Shown: in pieces, positions 1 through 8,144 of the stretch | How the letters are laid out: each line of letters opens with the position of its first letter | Numbering within the stretch: position 1 is the first letter of the stretch | NCBI RefSeq assembly: GCF_009857885.1 | Contig: NZ_WWER01000002.1 | Span: 1 to 64,000 of the forward strand | DNA length: 64,000 nucleotides | Direction: 5' to 3' | DNA from: Pusillimonas sp. TS35 | Lineage (GTDB): Bacteria; Pseudomonadota; Gammaproteobacteria; Burkholderiales; Burkholderiaceae_B | Translations under genes and position numbers: made by a program | Notes under the pieces: model-generated | What the model was told of the DNA's origin: nothing | Databases searched by the model: none | What the model saw: the letters and a program-made list of their open reading frames with translations, nothing else

Positions 1-2
1 TC

Positions 3-140
3 GGTGCAGCCGCAAGAGAAGTAGAGGATTCGCTCATTAAAACAAATGTCCATTTACCAAAATTCATGGACACCTATCTTGATGAGATTTACATGAGAGC
101 GCTAGACGGTACTGGGCGTACGCTTACGGTGATGACGTAA
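3..140 (+). CDS. C-terminal fragment of an unidentified protein
   Basis: An open frame enters from the left edge and stops at TAA 138-140, giving the last 45 residues, ending in GRTLTVMT. The codons are richer in A and T than in the genes to the right. I do not recognise a family. Being next to a polysaccharide locus and an insertion-sequence remnant suggests an acquired surface-polysaccharide gene, but that is only inference from position. The start lies outside the window. Confidence 0.4.
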   Translation, partial: GAAAREVEDSLIKTNVHLPKFMDTYLDEIYMRALDGTGRTLTVMT

Positions 141-149
141 GCTCCCCCG

Positions 150-481
150 TCAAGTAGACGCGGATTGATAGAGATTCGGAGCAAAGGTTAACCGGGGCAT
201 AAATTGCACCGGTGGGAGTTCGCCCAACGCTTCGTTTGGGCAGTATTCGTTGTAACCAGTCAGCCATTGAGAAGTGATTGCCTGGACCTGCTCGATGTTT
301 GCAAAGAGGTGGGCATCGAGGACTTCCGTCCGTTAGGTGCGGTTGAAGCGCTCAATAAATGCGTTCTGATTCGGCTTGCCAGGCTGGATATAACGGATCG
401 CAATGCCTTTTTGCTGGCAGCCCAGTCCGTAAACGCCTCCGGCTCCATTTCCAGCCCATAGCTGGTTTGCTTTGCCGCCAA
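150..481 (-). pseudogene. IS3-family transposase (orfB) remnant
   Basis: Read on the minus strand, the conserved end of an IS3-type DDE transposase is recovered by joining frames: GIAIRYIQPGKPNQNAFIER, then FNRT, then a segment ending YNEYCPNEALGELPP and a final stop at 150-152. This is the IQPGKPxQNAFIERFNRTYR block that carries the last catalytic Glu. At least three lesions break it: a frame change just before GIAIRY, a TAA in place of the Tyr codon of NRTYR (around 344), and a lost base just before YNEYC (around 258). Only the last 100 or so residues remain, so it is a dead relic. It ends within a few bases of the stop of the next glycosyltransferase gene. Confidence 0.75.
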
Positions 482-485
482 TGAC

Positions 486-1424
486 CTATCGCCAATGCTC
501 CCGATGCATGCTCATGAAAGGTTTTATCTGGACCGGTAGTACCCCATGCTGCTTCCCTAATTTGTACCCAACAATCTTCAGCACATTATGCAAACTCGCC
601 CGCAATACCCACAGCGGCGCATATTTGAGCAAATACTGCAATTCAGACTTCAAAAACCGGCTACCCTCCCCGCCCGCGCCGCCAAATTCCTGCCCTATCC
701 AAGCCTCGTCATGATGAAACACGCCAATATCAAAATATCGGCGAAACTCTTGCCATGGGGTGTAGTTGTGTGAATGCCGGGCCTGCGCCTGCGCTACGTA
801 CGCTATTTTGTGCCCCGCCAGCACGGCGCGGGCGGCAAAGTACATATCCTCGCTCAAAATCGTCTGCTCGGGGAAGCCGCCAAGCGCCCGAAACACGCTT
901 AGACGGTAGGCGGCGAATGAGTTCGAGGTAAAGACAGTTTTGATACCGTATTTTGCCTTGTCTTGCAGGCCCACTACATGGCTTTGCGTGCCATAGTTGA
1001 ACAAACGAGCGTGGGTGGCGATGGGGTTGGCATCTGTATGAGGCAATTGGCGGCCGTAGGCTACCACCACGGTTGGGTCTTCAAACGCGTGGATTAAGGC
1101 ATCCAGCGCATCGGGCTCGTTAAGAATGGCGTCTTGTGTAATGAAGACGACGATGTCGGCATCGGTTGGACAAGCCATGGCGGCCTGGTTGCGGGTGCCG
1201 CCGTGGTCAAAGGTACTGGATGGCACGACGGCAACGGCAAAACCATGTTGCCGGGCTACATCGACGGTGTCGTCGCTGGATGTGGAATCCACTACCTGCA
1301 CGCTTACCTTGTACCGGCTGGCGAGTTGTGCCTGTTCCAATGCGACAGCACATTCGTGCCAGATGGCGCCGCCGTTGTAGGTGGGCACGATTACGCACAC
1401 GCGCAGCTGCTGTGCGGTGCTCAC
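486..1424 (-). CDS. Family 2 glycosyltransferase, rhamnosyltransferase-like
   Basis: This 312-residue GT-A fold enzyme probably adds a deoxyhexose such as rhamnose to a surface polysaccharide at the cytoplasmic face. The nucleotide-sugar site is visible as VPTYNGG (residues 13-19) and VDSTSSDDT (45-53). DHGGTRNQA (73-81) and TQDA (96-99) are typical of RfbF-like rhamnosyltransferases. The start is GTG at 1424 with a G-rich stretch 9-14 bases upstream. The stop lies 5 bases from the IS3 remnant, so the last few residues may not be original, although the length is normal for the family. It lies downstream of the sugar transferase gene in the same direction. The exact sugar cannot be read from sequence. 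Confidence 0.8.
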   Translation of the reverse strand: MSTAQQLRVCVIVPTYNGGAIWHECAVALEQAQLASRYKVSVQVVDSTSSDDTVDVARQHGFAVAVVPSSTFDHGGTRNQAAMACPTDADIVVFITQDAILNEPDALDALIHAFEDPTVVVAYGRQLPHTDANPIATHARLFNYGTQSHVVGLQDKAKYGIKTVFTSNSFAAYRLSVFRALGGFPEQTILSEDMYFAARAVLAGHKIAYVAQAQARHSHNYTPWQEFRRYFDIGVFHHDEAWIGQEFGGAGGEGSRFLKSELQYLLKYAPLWVLRASLHNVLKIVGYKLGKQHGVLPVQIKPFMSMHREHWR

Positions 1425-1530
1425 GCGGCTTGCCCCCGGGTGGCTAACTGTGCCACGGTGCGTCTAGGCAAAAGATGTGGTTTACAGGCTGGCGGCATCG
1501 GCGCGCCTTAATGCGTCATACAGGGCTGCA

Positions 1531-2913
1531 TTATGGCTGTCCATTCACAAAGCCTTTGTAGACAGTCATGACGATGATTTTCATATCCAGCCATAAAGAC
1601 CAGTTGTCGATGTACCAAAGGTCATGTTCCACGCGCTTGGCCATTTTGTCTAGCGTATCGGTTTGCCCCCTGTAGCCGTTCACCTGGGCCCACCCCGTGA
1701 TGCCCGGCTTCACCTTGTGCCGCTGCATGTACGATTCGACCATGTCTTTGTAATGCTCGTTGTGCGCGATGGCGTGCGGCCGCGGGCCGACGATGGACAT
1801 GCGACCCTGCAGTACGTTGTAAAACTGCGGCAGTTCGTCCAGGCTGGTACGGCGCAAGAAAGCGCCCAACTTGGTGACTCTGGGGTCGCCGAAATGCGCC
1901 TGGGTAACCTGGCCAGAGCTTTCTTCGTGCACTTCCATGGAGCGGAATTTATACACTTTGAAGCGGCGGCCGTTGATGCCAGTGCGGTACTGTTTGAACA
2001 CGACGGGGCCACGCGAGGTAATTTTGATAGCAATGGCAATGACAATACAGACGGGCAAAGCAATCAGCGAAATCAAGCCGCCCAATACCAGATCTTCGGT
2101 GCGTTTGAGCAGGCGCGCCGGCCCTTCCATGGGGCTGCGGCTGATGTCCAGGGTGTAAAGGCCGGCGATTTCACTCACTCGGTGGTTCAGCAGTGGCAGG
2201 TCGCCCAGGTCTGGCACGTAGCGGATGTCCACCGTATGGTGCCGCAGGGCGTGCATGATGGTTTTAATGGCTTCGCCCTCTTGTAGGGGTAGGCAAAGCC
2301 ACACTTCATGTACGCCGCTTCTTACGACTTCGCCCGCGATCTGGCGCAGCCAGTCTTCGGTATGCTCCAACGGCATAGTTTTGACGACGTTGTAGCCTTG
2401 TTCGCGCAGGGTGGGCCAGCGCGCACGCAATGCGGCGGCGGCCCGGCCGCTTTCCACTAGCAACACGTGCTTCAGGTTACGGCCGCGCGCACGCATTTTG
2501 CGCAACACCAGGAACATGAACAGGCGGAACAACGTCGTCAGGCCCACGGATATGGCCAAGCTGGTAAGCAGCCACAGGCGCGAGTAATGTGTGGAAACTT
2601 TCAGGAAAACGGCCAAGCCAGTGATCACCGCGATGGCCAGCAGCCAACCCAGGTATACACGACCGAGTTGTCGCGGGAAACTCCGCCCCCGCCACGACAG
2701 GTAGTTGCCGACCAGCACCTGGCAGAGGACGACGGTTAGCGCGATGACTAGGTTGGCCGTGACGTAGTTGTCGAACAGAAAGAAATCACCGAAGCGAATG
2801 TAATGGCCGAGATATCCACCGGAAATGATGAGTAAGAAGTCGACGACCCCCGCCGCAAAGGCGATGGGGTATCGTTCTGCCAGGGTGGGGATGTAATGCG
2901 GTGGGCGATTCAT
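1531..2913 (-). CDS. Undecaprenyl-phosphate sugar phosphotransferase (WcaJ-like)
   Basis: This 460-residue protein is a polyprenyl glycosylphosphotransferase. It starts a repeat unit by moving a sugar-1-phosphate from a nucleotide sugar to undecaprenyl phosphate in the inner membrane. The N-terminal half has several membrane segments and a CoA-binding-like domain (ALRARWPTLREQGYNVV). The C-terminal bacterial sugar transferase domain has FKQYRTGINGRRFKVYKFRS, GPRPHAIAHNE and KPGITGWAQVNG. A longer reading frame runs back into the preceding gene, but ATG 2913 sits one base after that gene's TGA and gives the normal N-terminus, so I chose it. It is translationally coupled to the ligase-type gene. 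WcaJ-type enzymes usually transfer glucose; the substrate here is inferred. Confidence 0.85.
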   Translation of the reverse strand: MNRPPHYIPTLAERYPIAFAAGVVDFLLIISGGYLGHYIRFGDFFLFDNYVTANLVIALTVVLCQVLVGNYLSWRGRSFPRQLGRVYLGWLLAIAVITGLAVFLKVSTHYSRLWLLTSLAISVGLTTLFRLFMFLVLRKMRARGRNLKHVLLVESGRAAAALRARWPTLREQGYNVVKTMPLEHTEDWLRQIAGEVVRSGVHEVWLCLPLQEGEAIKTIMHALRHHTVDIRYVPDLGDLPLLNHRVSEIAGLYTLDISRSPMEGPARLLKRTEDLVLGGLISLIALPVCIVIAIAIKITSRGPVVFKQYRTGINGRRFKVYKFRSMEVHEESSGQVTQAHFGDPRVTKLGAFLRRTSLDELPQFYNVLQGRMSIVGPRPHAIAHNEHYKDMVESYMQRHKVKPGITGWAQVNGYRGQTDTLDKMAKRVEHDLWYIDNWSLWLDMKIIVMTVYKGFVNGQP

Positions 2914-2914
2914 G

Positions 2915-4195
2915 TCAGCGTGCCCCCAGAGCAGCCGTCTTGCCCGCTTGACGGACGTCCATGGCCTGATGGTACGGACGGGCAAGGCCCCACATCACCG
3001 CCAACGCAATCAAAAAAAACATCAAGGTGTTATTGCGCCCCAGCATGACCTGCGACTGGCTGAAAATGGTGTAGCCCACCACCAACGACGCGCCGCATAT
3101 TGCTGGCACTTGCACTCGGGCGTCGCTGTGCCGCAGCAGGCGCACAAACTGGTACAGCGCCCAGCACAGCAGGGCCAGCAAGATGACAACGGCGAATATG
3201 CCCTGGAAGACCCATAGCTCCAGGAATGTATTGTGGGTGTTGGCCATGTCCAGGATGACGGGGGATACGAATTTTTCTTCTACCAGGCGGTGCTGTTCCG
3301 CTGCGTAGTCGGCCGTGCTCCAGCCCAGCCAGGGTTTTTGCGGGATGATGGCGGACAGGGATTTGTACATGTCGAAACGCAGGCCCAGGGATGTGTTGGG
3401 CTGGCCGGCTTCGTACAGGGTGATGTCGGAGACGGCCTGGTCGTAGCGCTCTTCGATGGTGGGGATGCTGAACGCGGCGATGACGAGGGCGACGATGACG
3501 ACCCCGGCTACGCCGGCCGCGTATTTGATGTTGCGGCGGTTGATGAAGGCCAGGGCGAAGATGATGAGGATGAAAGGTACGGCGAGCCAGCCGCCGCGGC
3601 TGGCGGATGCCAGCGAGGTGTACACGCCGCACAGGGCGCCGATGGCACAGGCGATGCGCCACAGGGTGGCGCGCGGGTAGCTGCCCACTTCAGCCAGGGC
3701 GGCCACGCAGAAGGTGCCCAGCATCAGGCCCATGTTGCCAAATTGGATGACACCGGTGACGCCCATGGCGCGGCCTGTATCCAGTACCTGTAGCTGCCAG
3801 GCCGCGATGCCGGCGGCAAGGGCGCTGCCGGCGATGATGCCGGCCCATACCCAGGCGCGGCGTGGCGGGTAGGCCAGCATTAGCAGCAACACGGGTACGC
3901 TCAGCAGGTACCGGCTGGGTAAATCCAGCACCCGGGGGATATCGCGGTGGTACAGGTAGCTGAACAGGCCGACGCCGAACATGGCGCACAACAGGGTGAT
4001 GAGGATGGTGTCTTGCCGGCGCAGGCGCGCGGCGGGGATGCGCACCAGACAGGCAAGGCCGCCCAGCAGCAGGATGGCGGCGCCGAGGGCATAGGCTTGC
4101 GATGCCGCCATGATGGAGGCGAAGAAGAGCGCGGCACCGCCTGTTGATGCAATGGTCAATAGCGGTAGCGGCTGGCTTTTCATATGGCGATACAA
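2915..4195 (-). CDS. O-antigen ligase / Wzy_C family membrane protein
   Basis: A 426-residue hydrophobic protein with about ten to twelve membrane segments. It resembles WaaL and Wzy-type enzymes that join polysaccharide to lipid A core, polymerise it, or glycosylate proteins at the periplasmic face. The conserved region has SRGGWLAVPFILIIFALAF before a large periplasmic loop, and NTHNTFLELWVFQG after it, with the family His. A second ATG four codons in (4183) is possible. It is the first gene of the minus-strand polysaccharide run in this window and overlaps closely with the sugar transferase. Ligase and polymerase roles cannot be separated from sequence. Confidence 0.75.
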   Translation of the reverse strand: MYRHMKSQPLPLLTIASTGGAALFFASIMAASQAYALGAAILLLGGLACLVRIPAARLRRQDTILITLLCAMFGVGLFSYLYHRDIPRVLDLPSRYLLSVPVLLLMLAYPPRRAWVWAGIIAGSALAAGIAAWQLQVLDTGRAMGVTGVIQFGNMGLMLGTFCVAALAEVGSYPRATLWRIACAIGALCGVYTSLASASRGGWLAVPFILIIFALAFINRRNIKYAAGVAGVVIVALVIAAFSIPTIEERYDQAVSDITLYEAGQPNTSLGLRFDMYKSLSAIIPQKPWLGWSTADYAAEQHRLVEEKFVSPVILDMANTHNTFLELWVFQGIFAVVILLALLCWALYQFVRLLRHSDARVQVPAICGASLVVGYTIFSQSQVMLGRNNTLMFFLIALAVMWGLARPYHQAMDVRQAGKTAALGAR

Positions 4196-4566
4196 AACTT
4201 ACGGAAAATAATAATTATAGGCAGAGGATGCTTGGCCGCACGCGGCGGGTGTGCGCAAGTTTGGCGCCCCGCGGTGCCACATATGGATATGTGCTGGGCA
4301 TGCTGGCGAGGTGATTATCGCTGTTTTGTTTGGCAGATGTAGGGCTGGGCTCGGTTTTTGCATCAAACTGCTTCGCCCATGGCTAGCTCTGGGCGCGTGG
4401 CGTGTATCGATCCAGGGGACACGCTGGGGGTTTTTTGGCCTGCGTTACGCGCGCCAGCAGACGAGCTGGCTGTATTGGAGGCGGTGCTTTTTAAAGGCAA
4501 GCCTGCTGGCCACGCACTGACTATCTGTAACACGACGCGGCGAAGCCGGGCCCGGCAACGGACACT
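4196..4566. other. Intergenic region with no supported gene
   Basis: About 370 bases lie between the polysaccharide genes and the transposase homologue. Read on the minus strand, the part next to 4195 is AT-rich and contains TATAAT some 25 bases before the ATG, a possible -10 element. I saw no good -35 partner. The reading frames here show no family features. A 12-bp palindrome, GCCGGGCCCGGC, lies at 4545-4556 just past the stop of the next gene. Confidence 0.4.
4548..4559. repeat. Flanking repeat beside transposase homologue (3' copy)
   Basis: GGGCCCGGCAAC lies just downstream of the REP-associated transposase homologue and differs by one base from the copy on its other side (5354-5365). 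It overlaps the palindrome GCCGGGCCCGGC. REP sequences commonly flank such genes, so this is a weak candidate REP element. Confidence 0.3.
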
Positions 4567-5271
4567 TCAGGCGTCGGATGAAGCAGCCGCCTTCCTCGGC
4601 CGCCCCCGCGCCGCCGGCGCCACCCTTCGGCTGGCCTTTGCCCCTATGCTTTGCATGAAGCGCTCTTCCCCCAATGCCCATTGCCCGAACAAGGCCCGCT
4701 CGATGCGCTGTCGGGTGGCCTGGCTCAGGCCGCGCTCCAGCAGGGCGCTGTAGGCGGCCTGGCGGGCGAAAGGGGTGTTGCCGAGCTGCCAGTAGTCGGC
4801 GTGGTCGGTGGCGAGGTCTGCAGCCGGCGAGGCCAGGCCAGCGTGTGGGGCGGCAGACGACCAGGGCCAGCGGGTGGCGGTGTCAACGTAATGCCCCTGT
4901 ACGGGCAGGGATTCAAGCCACACCAGGGTGGGCAGCAGCCACGCCTCCGGCTGGATCAGGGCGCTGCGGTAGCGGCCTTTGAACACGCGGCCATGGCGCA
5001 TGCCGGCGGCCATGCGGCGGCCCAGGCCCTGGATGAGCCGTGAAATCGCCCGCGCATCGCGCGGGGTGGCCAGCACGGTGATGCGGTCGTTCAGCAGCAG
5101 CCAGCCGTGCAGCGGGACGCCGTTGGCACGTGCTTCATCGCGCAGCCAGGCCAGCAGCTGATCCAGCGCGGCGGCAGGTGTAGGCTCGGCCGGGCCAGCC
5201 AGCGGCCGCAGGAACTCGGCCTGCGCCAGTTGCGGGGTGTCGGGTACGTATAGGCGGGGAAGGCGGGCCAT
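4567..5271 (-). CDS. REP-associated tyrosine transposase homologue lacking catalytic residues
   Basis: The 234-residue protein follows the Y1/REP-associated transposase (RAYT) plan: start MARLPRLYVPD, a centre LHGWLLLN...VLATP, then GLGRRMAAGMRHGRVFKGRY, then WPWSSAA and an H-x-x-Y region. In active relatives the centre reads MPNHVHLLATP, with a catalytic HUH pair, and the later block reads YIELNPVRAG with the catalytic Tyr. Here these are LNDRITVLATP (both His replaced by Arg and Thr) and WLESLPVQGH (Tyr replaced by Trp). The frame is intact from start to stop, so this is either a decayed enzyme or a retained DNA-binding derivative. Its activity as a transposase is unlikely. Motif comparison is from memory of the family. 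Confidence 0.65.
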   Translation of the reverse strand: MARLPRLYVPDTPQLAQAEFLRPLAGPAEPTPAAALDQLLAWLRDEARANGVPLHGWLLLNDRITVLATPRDARAISRLIQGLGRRMAAGMRHGRVFKGRYRSALIQPEAWLLPTLVWLESLPVQGHYVDTATRWPWSSAAPHAGLASPAADLATDHADYWQLGNTPFARQAAYSALLERGLSQATRQRIERALFGQWALGEERFMQSIGAKASRRVAPAARGRPRKAAASSDA

Positions 5272-5353
5272 GGTGGCTGAGGGGCGGCGCAGCGAACGTT
5301 AATTGTTAATTCTACCGTCCGGATGGGCTGCACCGGGTGCATTGTGGCCCGCA

Positions 5354-5365
5354 GGGCCGGGCAAC
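5354..5365. repeat. Flanking repeat beside transposase homologue (5' copy)
   Basis: GGGCCGGGCAAC lies upstream of the RAYT homologue, which is read right to left. It matches 11 of 12 bases of the element at 4548-4559 in the same orientation. It is too short to be sure that it is more than GC-rich coincidence. Confidence 0.3.
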
Positions 5366-5430
5366 CTACCGGTGACCCCTACAGCCCTTAACGCTTTCGG
5401 TGGCCACTGAACCAGGGGCCACACCCCACC

Positions 5431-7032
5431 TCACGCCAGTGCGGTCGGATACGGCGAGGTATCCACATGCGCCAGCATGGCGTAGCTCAGCCTTTCAAGC
5501 ACGGCAGCTTTGCGCGGGGCGGCGGCGGGGTCGGCCCATAGGTTACGGGTTTCATGGGGGTCGGCGTCCAGGTCGTACAGTTCGCCCCATGAGGTGCCGT
5601 CGTAGACGGTAAGGCGTAATGATCCCCTCAGCAGGGTGCGGCAGCGTATGCGCGCGTCAAAGCCGAGGATGACGCGCTGCCCTTCTTCTTCCACGATGAG
5701 GGCGTCGCGCAAGCTTGCCTGGGTGCCATCCATCAGGGGCAGCATGTTCTTTCCCTGCATGCCGTTGAACGGCGCGACGCTGGCCCGCGCCAGGATGGTC
5801 GGGGCAATGTCTATGGTGCTGGCCAGGGCGTGCTCGCTGGCGATGCCCGCGGCGCGGCCGGTAGGGTCGGCCCAGATGAAGGGCACGCGTGTGAGGCCGC
5901 GATAGTGGATGGGGCCTTTAAGCAGCAGTTGGTGATCGCCCAGGTAGTCGCCGTGGTCGCTGGTGAAGATGACAACGGTGTTATCGGCCTGGCCGCTTTC
6001 TTGCAGCGCGGCCAGGATGCGGCCGATCTGGTTATCGATGTTGGAGATGGCGCCGTAGTTCAGGGCGATGGCCTCGCGTGCTTCGCGTTCATTGCAGGCG
6101 AAGATGGCGGGGGTGTGTTTGATGGCGGTGCCGTTGTCGCGCTTTTCGCGCAGCCACTGTATGTGCGGAGGCGGGTGGGTGCTGGCGTTGAAGGAGGCCG
6201 GCAAAGGGATGTCATCCGGCCGGTACATGTCCCAGTATTTGCCCGGTGGGGCGAAGGGGTGGTGCGGGTCGGGGAAGGAGCACTGGATGAAGAAGGGTTT
6301 GTCGCTGGCGATGCCAGCGCGGATCTCGCGTATGGTTTCGTCGCCGATGTATGCGCTGGGGTACAGCTCCTCGGGCACACGGGTGCGCCAAGCCTGGCGG
6401 ATGCCGGTCAGTACGTAGTCGGGCGCTGGGATGGCGGCATCGGGGCCAATCAAGGCTTCCACCTTAGGGTGGTTGCGGCGCAGCCAGTAACGATAGTGGC
6501 CGTGCACGTCGTCGCTGTGGTCGTCTACCAGGCGGGCCTGCTCAAAGCCGTAATAGGGGTAGTCCAGGTCGTAGTCGTTGCGTTCCAGCCAAAGCTTGCG
6601 CTTTTCCTGGCTGTAGTTGCCGGGCTCAGGGGCGACGGCTTCTCGCGCCAGGCGGTCCTCGGCCCGCACCGGCCAACTGGGCGGGATGTCGGTCATGTTC
6701 TGCAGGTGGGCTTTGCCGATGAGCGCGGTGCGATAGCCGGCGCCGCGCAGAGCGTCCACGAAAGTGGCTGAGCGCAGCGACAGGGGGATGCCATTGTGCC
6801 GCGCACCGTGGGTGGACGGGTAGCGGCCAGTCATGAGGCTGGCGCGGTTAGGCATGCAGATGGGGGTGGCGACGTGCATGTTGCCGGCGCGCCAGCCGCG
6901 TCGCGCCAGGCTGTCCAGGTTGGGCGTCTGCACGATGGGGTTGCCATAGCAGCCCAGGTGGTCGGCGCGGTGCTGGTCGGTGATGATGAGCAGGAAATTG
7001 ACCGGGGCGGCGTCAGCATGGGAGCGCGTCAT
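5431..7032 (-). CDS. Sulfatase family hydrolase
   Basis: A 533-residue alkaline-phosphatase-superfamily sulfatase that hydrolyses a sulfate or related ester. The formylglycine signature CMPNR is at residues 59-63, followed by ASLMTGRYPS. Metal ligands are suggested by TDQH (18-21) and by the DHGDYLGDH block near residue 365. No signal peptide is seen, so a cytoplasmic enzyme is likely. Its ATG overlaps the stop of the preceding Bug receptor gene by four bases (ATGA at 7029-7032), so the two are coupled and the receptor may capture the same sulfated compound. Choline sulfatase and other arylsulfatases are alternatives; the substrate is unknown. Confidence 0.85.
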   Translation of the reverse strand: MTRSHADAAPVNFLLIITDQHRADHLGCYGNPIVQTPNLDSLARRGWRAGNMHVATPICMPNRASLMTGRYPSTHGARHNGIPLSLRSATFVDALRGAGYRTALIGKAHLQNMTDIPPSWPVRAEDRLAREAVAPEPGNYSQEKRKLWLERNDYDLDYPYYGFEQARLVDDHSDDVHGHYRYWLRRNHPKVEALIGPDAAIPAPDYVLTGIRQAWRTRVPEELYPSAYIGDETIREIRAGIASDKPFFIQCSFPDPHHPFAPPGKYWDMYRPDDIPLPASFNASTHPPPHIQWLREKRDNGTAIKHTPAIFACNEREAREAIALNYGAISNIDNQIGRILAALQESGQADNTVVIFTSDHGDYLGDHQLLLKGPIHYRGLTRVPFIWADPTGRAAGIASEHALASTIDIAPTILARASVAPFNGMQGKNMLPLMDGTQASLRDALIVEEEGQRVILGFDARIRCRTLLRGSLRLTVYDGTSWGELYDLDADPHETRNLWADPAAAPRKAAVLERLSYAMLAHVDTSPYPTALA

Positions 7033-8006
7033 TTGTTTGCGCCCCCGGAGGCTTCGACGGCGGCCTTCCAGAATGGCATGCCGTCAGCGATATGGCGGCT
7101 GAATTCCTCGGGTGCCATGTAGTTGGCCTGCATGCCCTGCTCTTCCAGTGCCCGCTGCAAGGCGGGCTCGGCCAGCGCGTTCTTGAGGGTGGCGCTAAGG
7201 TTGGCGATGCGGTCGGTGGGCGTGCCGGCAGGCGCAAGCAGGCCCATCCACGAGCTGATGGCAGTGCCCGGTGCGGCGTCGTTGAAGTATGTGACGCTCG
7301 CCGGCACGTTGTTGAACGTGCGGTCGTTGGCGACAGCCAGCACTTTGACTTTGCCCGAAGCGATGAAGGGCTTGGCGGGTGCGATGCCGCCCATCATGAG
7401 CGGCACGGTGCCGGCGACCAGATCGATCATGGCCGGCCCGGCACCTTTGTAGGGTATGTGCAGCACGTTCAGGCCCAGGGATTTCTTAAGCAGTTCCATG
7501 GCGAGGTTGTGGGAGGTGCCTTGGCCGGGCGACGCATAGCTGTACCGGCCGGGGTGTTGCTTGAGCACGCTGATGACTTCGCCGAAGGTGTTTGCAGGAA
7601 AGTTGGCATTGGCAAGCAGCACGACGATGTTTTCGGCAACGAGGCCCACGGGCGCAAAGCTTTTGACGGCGTCGTAGCTGGTTTGCGGGTAGATGTAGGT
7701 GTTGATGCCGTTGGTGTTGGTGGTGCCAAAGAGGATGGTGTAGCCATCTGGCTTGGCGCGGGCCACGTAGCCGGCGGCGATGCTGCCGCCCGCCCCGCCC
7801 TTGTTTTCGACGATGAAGTCATAGCCGGTCTGCTTGGCCATTTGCTCGGCTAGCAGGCGTGCAGTGATGTCGGTGGCGCCGCCGGGGGCAAAGGGCACGA
7901 CGATGGAGATCGGGGCGGAGGGATAGGCATTTGCTGCCTGTGCGGGCGCGGCTGCATAGGCCAGCGCGGCCAGGGGGGCTGCCAGGATGGCGAGGGGATT
8001 CTTCAT
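7029..8006 (-). CDS. Bug/TctC-family tripartite tricarboxylate transporter receptor
   Basis: A 325-residue periplasmic binding protein of the Bug family, which captures carboxylates and similar small molecules. A signal peptide is clear (MKNPLAILAAPLAALAYAAA, cleaved near AQA). Family blocks follow: PISIVVPFAPGGATDITAR, ENKGGAGGSIAAGYVARAKP, and HIPYKGAGPAMIDLVAGTV. The ribosome site AGGAG lies upstream of ATG 8006. No TctA or TctB membrane genes are nearby, so it must use a transporter elsewhere or act as a sensor. It is coupled to the sulfatase and divergent from a LysR gene, which probably controls both. Confidence 0.9.
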   Translation of the reverse strand: MKNPLAILAAPLAALAYAAAPAQAANAYPSAPISIVVPFAPGGATDITARLLAEQMAKQTGYDFIVENKGGAGGSIAAGYVARAKPDGYTILFGTTNTNGINTYIYPQTSYDAVKSFAPVGLVAENIVVLLANANFPANTFGEVISVLKQHPGRYSYASPGQGTSHNLAMELLKKSLGLNVLHIPYKGAGPAMIDLVAGTVPLMMGGIAPAKPFIASGKVKVLAVANDRTFNNVPASVTYFNDAAPGTAISSWMGLLAPAGTPTDRIANLSATLKNALAEPALQRALEEQGMQANYMAPEEFSRHIADGMPFWKAAVEASGGANK

Positions 8007-8065
8007 GGCTGTCTCCTGCGGCCGGCGCCTGCGGAGGCGAACGGACGATGGTTGGCTCGATATTC

Positions 8066-8079
8066 TTGATATGGATCAA
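8066..8079. promoter_or_regulatory. Candidate LysR-type operator
   Basis: TTGATATGGATCAA is a perfect inverted repeat (TTGAT, 4-base centre, ATCAA). It contains the T-N11-A pattern typical of LysR regulators and lies between the divergent Bug and LysR genes. Confidence 0.5.
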
Positions 8080-8144
8080 TAGTCTGCCACCGTGAGATGT
8101 TTCCGTATAATGAATTAAATTTTATAAAACATAACTTGCTGGTT

